DNA from: Piscinibacter gummiphilus
GTDB lineage: Bacteria; Pseudomonadota; Gammaproteobacteria; Burkholderiales; Burkholderiaceae_C
Length of the DNA: 64,000 nucleotides
Direction: 5' to 3'
NCBI RefSeq assembly: GCF_032681285.1
Contig: NZ_CP136337.1
Coordinates: 1 to 64,000, forward strand
Shown here: one piece after another, positions 44,709-53,527 of the stretch
Layout: each line of letters starts with the position of its first letter
Position numbering within the stretch: the first letter of the stretch is position 1
The notes under the pieces: model-generated
What the model saw: only the letters and a program-made list of their open reading frames with translations
Database searches by the model: none
What the model was told of the DNA's origin: nothing
Made by a program: the position numbers and the translations under genes

Positions 44709-47198
44709 ATGCACGAGCAACAATTGAACCCACGATCACGGGGCTACTCGCCGCTGTGGCTGACGCTGACTGGCTTTCAGGGGATTCGCAGCGGCCTTGG
44801 CCGGGACACCATCACCCTCGACATCGAGGCTCTGGCGGGCGACGCTGAGTTGGTCGCATTGGCAGGTAAGAACGGGCGTGGCAAGACCACGATCATGGAC
44901 AACCTCCACCCGTACATGACCATGCCATCCCGCGCCGGCGCGGACGGGACGGGCGCCTTCAGCTACTACGACCACCTGTGCCTCCCGGAGAGCGGGAAGG
45001 AACTCGGCTGGTCGCACGACGACCGCACGTTCAAGTCGCAACTCGTCTTCCGGTGCGCTGGAAAGCGCAAGGCCACCGAGGCGTACCTTCTGGAGCGGTT
45101 CGGCGAAGAATGGGTGCCGGTGACGCTGTCGGACGGCACGAAGTCCGACGGCAAGGTCGAGACCTACGAGCGCGCAGTCGTCGAGATTCTCGGACCGGCC
45201 GAAACGTTCTTCACCTCGGGCTTCTCGGCGCAGAACAAGCGCGCTCTGTCGGCCTACAAGAACAGCGAAATCAAGTCTCTCCTGGCCGACATGCTGGGTT
45301 TGGAGGCAGTGCGCGAGAAGGGTGGCCTGGCGAACGATGTTGCCCGGCAACTCAAAGCCGGTCTTGGTGTGCTGCGCCAGACGCAAGCCAACCTTACGGA
45401 CCTCGCATCGCGGCTGCAGCGCGATCTGAACCTCGCCGGCGACGTCGGTGCCAAGCATTCGCAGGCGGTGTCGGTCAAGAAGAGCGCTGATGCGGCGCTC
45501 GCTCAGGCTCGTGAGACGTTGGCAGAGCTGGAGAAGGGCAAGGCGGCGGATGTCACCAGTGCGCAGCGTCGAGGGGAGCTTGTCGAGGAGCGTCAGCGGG
45601 CAGAACACGCGGCGCAATCGGCCATGGGAAGGGTGCAAACCGAGAAGGCACGACTGACCTCGGCCGTGGAAGCTCTGGAGACCCGCATTGCGACACGCCG
45701 GCGGCTGCACGCGGAGAAGCGCGACGGCCTGGTGCGGCGCGAGCGTGACCTGCGATCGGTGAGCGACATGGCAGCGCGTGTGCAGCACGCTCAGCGCCGC
45801 CGGCCGCTGGTCGATGCTCTGGTGACGGGGCGTGACGATCGTCGACGGGCCGCGGCAAGCATGGTGGAACGGCTCGACGGCCTGAAGGCCCAGGAGCGGG
45901 TGCTGGCGGAGACCTTGCAAGGCATCCACGCACAGGCGGGGCAGATCACGCTGCGGCAGGCGGACCTCCAGCGGCGATTCGGGCTCGCGAAAGAGGTGCC
46001 GTGCGCCGGTACCGACTTGCAGGGCCAATGCAAGCTTTTGTGCGACGCAAACGAGGCCAAGCAATTGCTCCCCTCTGTCGATGCACAGATCCAGCAACTG
46101 AGCGAACGCCGGCGAACGGTCGTAGCCAACGCAGCCGAATTGAAGGAGCAGATCGAGACACTGGCCAAGTCCCCGGCCACACTTCGGCGGGCCGACGCGC
46201 TTCTCGCGCGGGCTTGCGAGCGTCAAAGGAAGATCCTTGCGCTGTGCGCGAAGGAAGGGGAGGTTCGACAAGCAGGAGAACTCCTGCAGCAGGTGCGCGA
46301 AGAGCTGAGCCGGACGGAAGCCGTCGCTCCTGAGCTGACGGAGGAGGAAGGCCGCGAGCGTGTTTCACTCTCTGAGGCTCTTGCGACGAACGCAGAGGAA
46401 GCGACCCGGATCCAGAGCTCCCTGCGCGAGACGATCGAGCGCGTGGAAAAAGCGCTGATGAGCCTTCCAAAGCCGTTCGACGAGAGCTCGCTCAAGGCTG
46501 CTTCGCAAGCGGTGGGCGAATCCGTGCGGCGTGTGCGCGAGGCCGAGCAGGCGGTGGAGGCGGCGGTCAGACAGCAGGAGCAGGTCAAGGCAATGGCCGA
46601 CCAGCTGCAGGACGTTCGGCGGAAGCAGCGTGCCCATGGTGTGCGAGCAACGCGTGTTCAGGATGCGCTCGCAAATTGGGTGCTGACCGGCAAGTGCATG
46701 AGCAACGACGGGCTGATCGCCCTGGACATTGACGACGCCGGGCCGGCGATCTCTGGCCTGGCCAATGACTTGCTGCTGGAATGCTACGGGGAGCGATTCA
46801 CGCTGTCGGTCACGACGCAGAGCGAAACGGCGAAGGGCGAGATGCGGGAGGACTTCGACATCCTGGTGCACGACGGCAGCCGTGGCGAGACCAAGAGCCT
46901 GCGCATGGTGAGCGGCGGGGAACGTGTGTGGATCAACGAGTGTCTGACGCGAGCGATCGCGCTGCACCTGGCGCAGCACACCGGCCGCAGCTACGGCACC
47001 CTGTTCGGGGACGAGCTGGACGGCCCTCTCGATCCGGAACGCAAACGGATGTTCATCCAGATGAAGCGCGCGGTGCTGCGGATCGGGAAGTACCGGCGGG
47101 AGTTCTATGTGTCGCAAACACCGGAGCTCACCCAAATGGCCGACAAGGTGATCAATCTGGACGAACTGGTGCTTGAAGGGGAAGGGGCGATTGCTTGA
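44709..47198 (+). CDS. SbcC/Rad50-like ATPase
   Basis: An 829-residue SMC-like ATPase, shorter than chromosomal SbcC. Walker A is AGKNGRGKTTIMD near residue 55. Coiled coil spans about 220-640. A Cys-rich hook-like turn (CAGTDLQGQCKLLC) lies mid-way near 440. The ABC signature is MVSGGERVWINE near 740 and Walker B is LFGDELDGPLD. It partners the SbcD-like product. The C-terminal stop overlaps the next small gene (TTGA). Confidence 0.88.
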   Translation: MHEQQLNPRSRGYSPLWLTLTGFQGIRSGLGRDTITLDIEALAGDAELVALAGKNGRGKTTIMDNLHPYMTMPSRAGADGTGAFSYYDHLCLPESGKELGWSHDDRTFKSQLVFRCAGKRKATEAYLLERFGEEWVPVTLSDGTKSDGKVETYERAVVEILGPAETFFTSGFSAQNKRALSAYKNSEIKSLLADMLGLEAVREKGGLANDVARQLKAGLGVLRQTQANLTDLASRLQRDLNLAGDVGAKHSQAVSVKKSADAALAQARETLAELEKGKAADVTSAQRRGELVEERQRAEHAAQSAMGRVQTEKARLTSAVEALETRIATRRRLHAEKRDGLVRRERDLRSVSDMAARVQHAQRRRPLVDALVTGRDDRRRAAASMVERLDGLKAQERVLAETLQGIHAQAGQITLRQADLQRRFGLAKEVPCAGTDLQGQCKLLCDANEAKQLLPSVDAQIQQLSERRRTVVANAAELKEQIETLAKSPATLRRADALLARACERQRKILALCAKEGEVRQAGELLQQVREELSRTEAVAPELTEEEGRERVSLSEALATNAEEATRIQSSLRETIERVEKALMSLPKPFDESSLKAASQAVGESVRRVREAEQAVEAAVRQQEQVKAMADQLQDVRRKQRAHGVRATRVQDALANWVLTGKCMSNDGLIALDIDDAGPAISGLANDLLLECYGERFTLSVTTQSETAKGEMREDFDILVHDGSRGETKSLRMVSGGERVWINECLTRAIALHLAQHTGRSYGTLFGDELDGPLDPERKRMFIQMKRAVLRIGKYRREFYVSQTPELTQMADKVINLDELVLEGEGAIA

Positions 47199-47530
47199 GA
47201 TTTGAAGGAGAAGAAGACGAGCCGGGGCAGAAGGGGCTCCCAGCTCGCTGTCACGTGGTCCTTCCCGGGCTTCCTGCCGGTGAAAACGTCGGCCTTTGCA
47301 TCCTGGGCGAGGCAGGGGTTCGCCCGACCAGGATATGCATAGGCAACGAGGCAGAGGCGCGGGGAATCGTTCGGGCGATCAATGACTCCCTCGGAATCGA
47401 TGCTGCAGCCGAGTTCGCGATGCTGGCCGGCTGCATGCTTGGGTGGGACAACGAACTTGCAGATCCGAGGTTCGTGCGTGCGACGGATCCTCGCTTTGGT
47501 GGAGCGCCACCAGGTGCTCTGATCCACTGA
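47195..47530 (+). CDS. Hypothetical small protein
   Basis: A 111-residue frame with a TTG start overlapping the SbcC-like stop and a stop overlapping the next ATG (TGATG). The pattern of overlaps on both sides supports it as an operon member. The sequence has no recognised domain. Confidence 0.55.
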   Translation: MRFEGEEDEPGQKGLPARCHVVLPGLPAGENVGLCILGEAGVRPTRICIGNEAEARGIVRAINDSLGIDAAAEFAMLAGCMLGWDNELADPRFVRATDPRFGGAPPGALIH

Positions 47531-48087
47531 TGGCAAACAGAGGCATCAAGAAGGGATGGCCCTTTGCTGACCGATTCGGGACAGTCGATCCGATACTGGA
47601 TATCGACGACCACTTGTGCCCTTGCCCCTGCGGCAACGCGAAGACTGACTTGGTGCTGGACTACCCGAGCACAGAGCAGCTCGACCGCCGCGGGGGCTCA
47701 GGACCTCGAGGGCGCAAGCAAATGCACTTCGTCGACTGTCCATGCAAGCGGCGCGGTCTCCCGGCAGCGGCAGACTGGGCTGCGGCCATTGAGTGGAATC
47801 GAGAGCACTACAGCGCGTCGTTTCCGCTTTCGAGGTTTCCATTCTTCGGACTGGACACAACGGACCTCAGAGGGGAGAGGCTGCGGCTAAACGCCATAAG
47901 AGCTGACCTCGAATGCGCTGTGCGGAGAGCACGGCGACGAAGGCATTTGGGCTCCTTCGATGATCCCCACCCGAAGGAGTACCTGCAGGCGATGCTGGCA
48001 TGGACCATCGCTGCACAGACCCTCCTCAAGCAGCATGCGCGACACCGGCAAGCCGTCTTGGAAGGAAAGCAAACGTCGACCTGTTGA
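47530..48087 (+). CDS. Hypothetical Cys-rich protein
   Basis: A 185-residue protein with a probable zinc site: CPCPCGN at residues 30-36 and CPCKRRG near 73. The rest is basic and helical. It is coupled to the preceding gene. Before the IS21 insertion it was probably followed by the gene now at 50764. Confidence 0.6.
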   Translation: MANRGIKKGWPFADRFGTVDPILDIDDHLCPCPCGNAKTDLVLDYPSTEQLDRRGGSGPRGRKQMHFVDCPCKRRGLPAAADWAAAIEWNREHYSASFPLSRFPFFGLDTTDLRGERLRLNAIRADLECAVRRARRRRHLGSFDDPHPKEYLQAMLAWTIAAQTLLKQHARHRQAVLEGKQTSTC

Positions 48088-48262
48088 CGGGTTGAAAGCC
48101 GCCAAGCTGTCGTAAGACTTCACCGTGCGTATTCCACGCGATGGCGGACACGATTCCAGGCTGATGGCGGACAGCATTCCAAACTGATGGCGGACACCTG
48201 CGGGGTGTTCTGAGTGACCCGAACGCGGCATACGCTGACCGGTTTTTTGACCGGAACCAGCG

Positions 48263-49816
48263 ATGCCCACACCCAGGGTCACCATGAGCAAATTACGACA
48301 TACACTGCAACTGCTGCACGGCGGGGCCTTGAGCACCCGTCAAATCGGTGCCGCTCTCGGCATCTCCAAATCCACCGTCAGCGAGATAGCCAGCTACGCG
48401 CGCGTGGCCGCCGTGGACTGGGCGCTGGCCCAGACCTTGAGCGACGAAGAACTGCAGGCCCGGCTGTACAAGCCAGCGGTGGCCCGCCAGTCCCGCCACC
48501 TCGAGCCCGACTATGCCCACCTGCACCGGGAACTGCGTCGCCCCGGCGTGACGCTGCAACTGCTGTGGGAGGAGTACCAGCACCAGCACGCCGGGCAGGC
48601 TTACAAGTACAGCGCCTTCTGCGAGAAGTACAAGGCCTGGGCCCGGCGCCTGCAGCGCTCCATGCGCCAGAACCACGAGGCCGGCGACAAGCTGTTTGTG
48701 GACTACGCCGGCCAGAGCCTGCCTGTCGTGGATGCAGGCACTGGCGAGATTCGCCAGGCCCAGGTGTTTGTGGCGGTGTTGGGGGCATCGAACTACACCT
48801 ATGCCTGCGCCACCGCCAGCCAGAAGGCCGCCGACTGGGCGGCCAGCATCATCGCCACGCTGGAGTTCATCGGCGGCGTGCCCCGCCTGCTGGTGCCTGA
48901 CCAGCCGCGCGCACTCATGGCCCGTCCCGACCGCTACGAGCCCACCGCGCACCGCCTGCTCGAAGAACTCTCGGCCCACTACAGCCTGGCCGTGATGCCG
49001 GCGCGCCCGGCCAAGCCACGCGACAAACCCAAGGTGGAGGTCGCCGTGCAGGTGGTCGAGCGCTGGATTCTGGCGCGGCTGCGCCACCAGACCTTCTTCA
49101 GTCTGGCCGAGCTCAACCGGGCGATTGCCGCCTTGCTGGTGGACTTGAACCAGCGCGCGTTCAAGAAGCTGCCGGGTAACCGCGCCAGCGCCTTTGCCGA
49201 GCTCGACAGGCCGGCCCTGCGCCCCCTGCCGGCGGTGCGCATGCCCATCGCCCGCTTCAAGCCCGCCCGCGTCAACATCGACTACCACGTCGAGCTCGAT
49301 GGCCACTACTACTCGGTGCCCCACGCGCTGGTGGGCGAGAAGGTCGAGTTGCGCATCACGGCCACCACGCTCGAGGTTCTGCACGGCAACAGGCGGGTGG
49401 CCGCCCACATCCTCAATCCTCGCCGGGGCGCGCACACCACCGTGCCCGAGCACATGCCGGCCTCACATCGCGAGCATCTTCAGTGGACCCCTGCCAAGCT
49501 CATCGCCTGGGGTGAGCGCGTGGGCGCGGCCACCGCCGCCGTGGTGCGCTGGCAGATGGAGCACCGCCAGCATCCCGAGCAGGGTTACCGCTCCTGTCTG
49601 GGTCTCATGCGCCTGGGCCGCGAGTACGGTGTCCAGCGCCTGGAAGCAGCCTGCGCGCGGGCACAGTCGATTCGCTCACCGTCCTACAAGAGCATTGCGT
49701 CCATCCTCAGTTGCGGCCTGGACCAGCGCCCGCTGGACGCCCCCATCACCGCGCAGGCCACACAGGCCAGCCTGCCACTGCACGAGAACGTGCGCGGGCC
49801 GGGCTACTACCACTGA
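48263..49816 (+). CDS. istA: IS21-family transposase IstA (copy 2)
   Basis: Same 517-residue DDE transposase as copy 1, with Asp147, Asp213 and Glu259. Intact. Met1 or Met8 may be used. Confidence 0.97.
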   Translation: MPTPRVTMSKLRHTLQLLHGGALSTRQIGAALGISKSTVSEIASYARVAAVDWALAQTLSDEELQARLYKPAVARQSRHLEPDYAHLHRELRRPGVTLQLLWEEYQHQHAGQAYKYSAFCEKYKAWARRLQRSMRQNHEAGDKLFVDYAGQSLPVVDAGTGEIRQAQVFVAVLGASNYTYACATASQKAADWAASIIATLEFIGGVPRLLVPDQPRALMARPDRYEPTAHRLLEELSAHYSLAVMPARPAKPRDKPKVEVAVQVVERWILARLRHQTFFSLAELNRAIAALLVDLNQRAFKKLPGNRASAFAELDRPALRPLPAVRMPIARFKPARVNIDYHVELDGHYYSVPHALVGEKVELRITATTLEVLHGNRRVAAHILNPRRGAHTTVPEHMPASHREHLQWTPAKLIAWGERVGAATAAVVRWQMEHRQHPEQGYRSCLGLMRLGREYGVQRLEAACARAQSIRSPSYKSIASILSCGLDQRPLDAPITAQATQASLPLHENVRGPGYYH

Positions 49817-49855
49817 GAAGCCCAGACACCGAAGCGAAACAAACAAGGAACAACC

Positions 49856-50593
49856 ATGCTCAACGAACAGACCCTCAACCAACTGCGCACCCTGCGCCTG
49901 GACGGCATGGTGGCCGCCCTCAGCGACGTGGCCACCCACCTCATGGCCAGCGAGCTGCCCTTTGAACAACGCCTGGCGCTGCTGGTGCAGCGCGAGGTGG
50001 ACTGGCGTGACGGCAAACGCCTGGAGCGGCTGCTCAAGGCCGCCCGTTTGAAGGTCTGTAGTGCCTGCCTGGAGGACATCGACTGGCGCGCCAGCCGGGG
50101 CCTGAGCCGGGAGGTCATCACCAGTCTGGCCGGCGGGGACTGGCTGCGCCATGGTCACAACGTGCTGCTCACCGGTGCCACCGGTTGCGGCAAGACGTGG
50201 CTGGCCTGCGCACTGGGGCAGCAGGCCGCGCGCCTGGGGTTCTCTGTCCTCTACACCCGCGCGCCACGGCTGCTGCAGGAGCTGCACGTGGCCCACGGCG
50301 ACGGTAGCTTTGGCAAACGGCTGGGGCAACTGGCCCGGCTGGACCTGCTCATCCTGGACGACTTCGGTATCGCACCGATTGCCGCGCACGAGCGAAACGA
50401 CCTGCTGGAGTTGCTGGACGACCGGGTGGGCACGCGCTCGACGCTCATCACCAGCCAGTTGCCGGTGACGGCCTGGCACGCCTGGCTGGACGAGCCCACG
50501 CTGGCCGACGCCATCCTGGACCGCATCGTGCACGGTTCACACAAGATAGCCCTCAAGGGCGAGTCGATGAGAAAGCTCACCAAGACCGCCTGA
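49856..50593 (+). CDS. istB: IS21-family ATP-binding helper IstB (copy 2)
   Basis: Same 245-residue AAA+ protein as copy 1, with Walker A GATGCGKT and Walker B ILDD. It follows istA by 39 bases. Confidence 0.97.
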   Translation: MLNEQTLNQLRTLRLDGMVAALSDVATHLMASELPFEQRLALLVQREVDWRDGKRLERLLKAARLKVCSACLEDIDWRASRGLSREVITSLAGGDWLRHGHNVLLTGATGCGKTWLACALGQQAARLGFSVLYTRAPRLLQELHVAHGDGSFGKRLGQLARLDLLILDDFGIAPIAAHERNDLLELLDDRVGTRSTLITSQLPVTAWHAWLDEPTLADAILDRIVHGSHKIALKGESMRKLTKTA

Positions 50594-50763
50594 GCCGCCC
50601 GTGCCGAGCACCGTTCCACGCTGATGGCGGACAGTTCGGCTACGATTGCAGCGTCACTCAGGACACCCGCGCAGCGTGTCCGCCATCGCCTGGAACGCTG
50701 TCCGCGATGGGAATGGAATCACTGTCCGCCATCAGTGGAATGCGCAACCGAAAGGAGAAGATC

Positions 50764-51084
50764 TTGACCTGGTACGACACCGGAGCTTGTAGCTCCAACA
50801 TCCAAACGCTACTGGACCTTCCCTGGCTTCGGGACAGCCTTGCGCGGTGGAATCCCAACGCGCGCGGCGTGCTGCTAGCTGGTGCGCTGATCGGAGTGAG
50901 GCATCGCGGAGGGGTTGCCTGGTTGAGGGCGGCTTCCGAGCGTGGCGTGCTGCTTCCGACAGATCCCCGAGTCGTTCGGGGTCTGCAAACCATCTACGTC
51001 AGCTTCTTGCCTCGGAAAATTCGTGGCGGCGCGTATCGACCCGAGCGACGAAGAGCGTTTGAAGGCAGTGGGCTGCACAAGTAG
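50764..51084 (+). CDS. Hypothetical protein downstream of IS21
   Basis: A 106-residue protein whose natural start is probably TTG 50764, six bases after AAAGGAG. An ATG at 50707 in the same frame lies inside the IS and would add 19 IS-encoded residues. The helical centre (RDSLARWNPNARGVLLAGAL) has no known family. It is the first gene after the insertion and may now depend on a promoter in the IS end. Confidence 0.55.
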   Translation: MTWYDTGACSSNIQTLLDLPWLRDSLARWNPNARGVLLAGALIGVRHRGGVAWLRAASERGVLLPTDPRVVRGLQTIYVSFLPRKIRGGAYRPERRRAFEGSGLHK

Positions 51085-51127
51085 CACGGGGAGTTGATGG
51101 TGAGTCTCGCGCGGGAAGAATTGCTCC

Positions 51128-51391
51128 ATGAATGAAACCAAGGCGTTCAACCGCATACAAGCGAGCGATGGAACCCAGTTCACCTACCGGGACGGCTTCA
51201 CTGGAATGGTAGAGATCCAAACTCCGGTCGGACGGCTCGAGATCAGCTGTGAGGCAGTTCTGGAGCTGGTGGCCAAGGGGTACGTGCTTCCGGTTAGAAA
51301 GCGGCAGCTGCGGAGATCGGGGCATCCTCAGCGAGCAGCCGCGCTGGATCGCGTCGATGCGAGGGCCCTGGTGCTAGGTCTAGTGGAATGA
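51128..51391 (+). CDS. Hypothetical small protein
   Basis: An 87-residue protein with a beta-rich first half (FTGMVEIQTPVGRLEISCEA) and a basic tail. GGAAG precedes the ATG. Ten bases separate it from the next gene. No family is recognised. Confidence 0.55.
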   Translation: MNETKAFNRIQASDGTQFTYRDGFTGMVEIQTPVGRLEISCEAVLELVAKGYVLPVRKRQLRRSGHPQRAAALDRVDARALVLGLVE

Positions 51392-51401
51392 AGGTGGCGA
51401 A

Positions 51402-52001
51402 ATGAAGGGGCACGAAAAGCGCTTCTGGGAGCGATTGCTCACGGATGTCAATCCTGGCTGGTCGATCACAGTCGAAGGTAGCGGAGCAGCGCCGCTCTCT
51501 GATCAAAAGGTCTGCGTCTACGTTGTCGATAGCAGCAATTTGTGGATGCAGGCCGGCGCGACAACCGCCGCTGGCATGGCAAATGGCGCCCGCATCCTCG
51601 ACCAGGACAAGGAGCTGTCAGAGATGGCCATCGCAGCGGCAGGTTCATCGACGGTCGCGGCCAGTGAAGCCACAAACAAAGGTGCACCCTCTGCAGAAGT
51701 GAGCATGCTGGCACTCATGGCGCTCACACGCATGCGCACCTACGAGGTGGTCAAAGCGCAGTTCGGAGACGTGGAAGGGCACTGGCTGTACATGGTGTAT
51801 CGAATGAAGGATGGGTCGTATATCAGCAGGCCCGGCTTTCTTCGACCGCCGTCTCCAGAATTGGGCTTTCTTCCGGTTGAGGCAGTCCTTTCCGCAGCGC
51901 GGCATCTCGTCGCACTCGATCACCAGAACGCATTCAGCGAAGTTGGGAAAAAGCTTCGTGGATGCGGCGGGGCGTACATTTCTGCAGCACTTCGAATATA
52001 G
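51402..52001 (+). CDS. Hypothetical protein
   Basis: A 199-residue protein. The middle has a long small-residue helix (QAGATTAAGMANGARILDQD) and the C-terminus a VEGHWLYMVYRMKDG strand pair. No recognised motif. GGTGG precedes the ATG, and it runs with the neighbouring small genes. Confidence 0.6.
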   Translation: MKGHEKRFWERLLTDVNPGWSITVEGSGAAPLSDQKVCVYVVDSSNLWMQAGATTAAGMANGARILDQDKELSEMAIAAAGSSTVAASEATNKGAPSAEVSMLALMALTRMRTYEVVKAQFGDVEGHWLYMVYRMKDGSYISRPGFLRPPSPELGFLPVEAVLSAARHLVALDHQNAFSEVGKKLRGCGGAYISAALRI

Positions 52002-52011
52002 GGAGGTCGGC

Positions 52012-52125
52012 ATGAACCGCGGTGATATAGCTAAAACGTTTCTTGGCGCGCTGGCCCTCGCTGCGCTTGCGTGCGGAATCATGCTGGTGGGAAGTGCAAT
52101 GCGCTTCCTCGCGCCTGGAGCCTAA
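52012..52125 (+). CDS. Tiny single-pass membrane protein
   Basis: A 37-residue protein, MNRGDIAKTFLGALALAALA followed by CGIMLVGSAM, with one membrane segment. A strong GGGAGG precedes the ATG. It opens a run of three small membrane protein genes. Confidence 0.6.
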   Translation: MNRGDIAKTFLGALALAALACGIMLVGSAMRFLAPGA

Positions 52126-52131
52126 GAGTGG

Positions 52132-52320
52132 GTGCTTTCGCAGTGGTTGGACATTCCACCCAGCATGCGTGGGCTGATCTACTTCCACGATTTCGGAATT
52201 GGGTACATGGTGATCTTTGGACTGGCCCTGGCGCTTGGTGTCACGGCGGCAGTGCTCGGGATACTCCGTGCCATCGGCGACGCGTTGTGGGCGGTCACAG
52301 CAAGCAAGCCGAGTGAATGA
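52132..52320 (+). CDS. Small membrane protein
   Basis: A 62-residue protein with a GTG start and one long hydrophobic segment (GYMVIFGLALALGVTAAVLG). Its stop overlaps the next start by four bases. No family is recognised. Confidence 0.5.
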   Translation: MLSQWLDIPPSMRGLIYFHDFGIGYMVIFGLALALGVTAAVLGILRAIGDALWAVTASKPSE

Positions 52321-52670
52321 GGTCGCTTCGGGTCAACTGGCTTGCTGCGTGGGCCATTGCAATTTCAGTCGCAGCGGTGCTGGTACATCGTGAGCAGATG
52401 TTCTCGATGTACTGGTGGATTGGTTCGATCGGTGCAGCGGTCTTCGTTCTCATCGGCACTGCGCATCGACACTTCGCCGGAAACACTGCGTTTGCAGCGA
52501 TTCTTGCTAGCGGGGTCGCGGTGTATGTCGGTCTCGAACCAAGCAGCATCGGCTTTGCAGTTATTTCCGGCGCGGCAGCCGGAGCGCTGGCGTGCATCCT
52601 CGTGCTCGCATTGCATCGTTCTCGCGGAGTCGCCAAAGGCAAAAAAAATGAGCATCACACCGAAGTGTGA
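52317..52670 (+). CDS. Multi-pass membrane protein, unknown
   Basis: A 117-residue protein with about four membrane segments, ending in a charged GVAKGKKNEHHTEV tail. It is coupled to the preceding gene (ATGA). Its last codons overlap the hairpin that terminates the convergent minus-strand genes. Confidence 0.6.
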   Translation: MRSLRVNWLAAWAIAISVAAVLVHREQMFSMYWWIGSIGAAVFVLIGTAHRHFAGNTAFAAILASGVAVYVGLEPSSIGFAVISGAAAGALACILVLALHRSRGVAKGKKNEHHTEV

Positions 52671-52675
52671 TGCTC
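52641..52675 (-). terminator. Terminator with UUCG-type loop
   Basis: An 11-bp perfect stem (GAGCATCACAC/GTGTGATGCTC, 52650-52675) closes a TTCG loop on the minus strand and is followed by eight T. It ends the minus-strand operon 53983-52681. Confidence 0.92.
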
Positions 52676-52680
52676 TTGGT

Positions 52681-53061
52681 TCAAGTGGTAGACCGCCGAA
52701 TGTCGAGTCGCCTCACCTGTTCTGGGAAGGTCAGCTCCTCAGGGCGCGTTGTCGATGACTTCCTTGCGTGCACGTGCAAAGGGCGAGCCTCAGGCAAGCG
52801 GCGCTTGAAGTATTCGGTGACAGCGGCAATCGCCTCTGTCTCGTCGGCACCCATCGCGAACTCATACAGCGACCTTGTAAACCCAAGTGGTCCTGCGTGT
52901 ACTTCGATGTCCAAGGTGACCGACACGAACCAGAGGAAGTTTCCTTCTGGAAGGGTCAGGCACCTGGGGTCGACGCCGCATTCAAGGTGAACGCGTCGCA
53001 GTCGTGCAAGGCGATTGCTGAGTAGTTCCGCAGGGCGTGCCTGGCCGGCGACTTCCATCAT
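52681..53061 (-). CDS. Hypothetical protein, paralogue of its upstream neighbour
   Basis: A 126-residue soluble protein. It shares LRRVHLECGVDPRCLTLPEG and a closing RPEELTFPEQVRRLDI with the product of 53058-53489, so the two genes arose by tandem duplication. Its ATG overlaps the upstream stop by four bases. Confidence 0.6.
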   Translation of the reverse strand: MMEVAGQARPAELLSNRLARLRRVHLECGVDPRCLTLPEGNFLWFVSVTLDIEVHAGPLGFTRSLYEFAMGADETEAIAAVTEYFKRRLPEARPLHVHARKSSTTRPEELTFPEQVRRLDIRRSTT

Positions 53062-53489
53062 GATGACAGCGTCCTCATGAGCGGAATTGCCGGCATGTCC
53101 GAGCGGCGTACGTTCTCCGGGAAAGCCAACTCCTCGGGCCGTTCGACAGAAGCCAAGCGGGCAGATACGACCAGTACGGCGGCAGCGGGTGCGACTTCCC
53201 GGTAGTAGGAGCGCACCGCCGCGATCGCACCCGCTTCGTCACCAGCCGCAGCGTATTCATGGCTGTGGACGATCGAGGAGGGCAACTTGACCGTGTCCGT
53301 GGTATCGACTTGGACGTAAAGAGCCCAAAGACGATGACCAGGGGGAAGATCGAGATAGCGTCGATCCACGCCGACCGCAAGATGGGCACGGCGGAGCGCG
53401 TCGAGGCGCTGTGTTCTTTCCTCGGGAGAGGAGGTGGCCAACAGCACAAGCGGAACGTTTGCGCTTGTGGCGCCAATGTGGAGATTCAT
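53058..53489 (-). CDS. Hypothetical protein, paralogue of its downstream neighbour
   Basis: A 143-residue protein with the landmarks LRRAHLAVGVDRRYLDLPPG and RPEELAFPENVRRSDM. AAGGA precedes ATG 53489. Function is unknown; the paralogue pair is followed by a strong terminator. Confidence 0.6.
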   Translation of the reverse strand: MNLHIGATSANVPLVLLATSSPEERTQRLDALRRAHLAVGVDRRYLDLPPGHRLWALYVQVDTTDTVKLPSSIVHSHEYAAAGDEAGAIAAVRSYYREVAPAAAVLVVSARLASVERPEELAFPENVRRSDMPAIPLMRTLSS

Positions 53490-53527
53490 AGAAGTCCTTG
53501 GATGAATCCGCGGCTGCGCGGAGGGGA

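Larger units (their letters stand above)
48126..50746 (+). mobile_element. IS21-family insertion sequence, copy 2
   Basis: Same 2621-base element as at 14118-16738, inverted relative to it. It is flanked by its own target duplication ACCG (48122-48125 and 50747-50750), different from that of copy 1. Left-end repeats lie at 48131, 48153 and 48176. It landed between the stop of the Cys-rich gene and the AAAGGAG ribosome site of the next gene, splitting what was one operon. Confidence 0.97.

Noticed and set aside
44736..46271. A 511-residue open frame on the minus strand
   Set aside because: Shadow of the SbcC-like coding region; no protein motifs.
14118..50746. Composite transposon bounded by the two IS21 copies
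   Set aside because: Each copy has its own 4-bp duplication, CCGA versus ACCG, which is the signature of two independent insertions.
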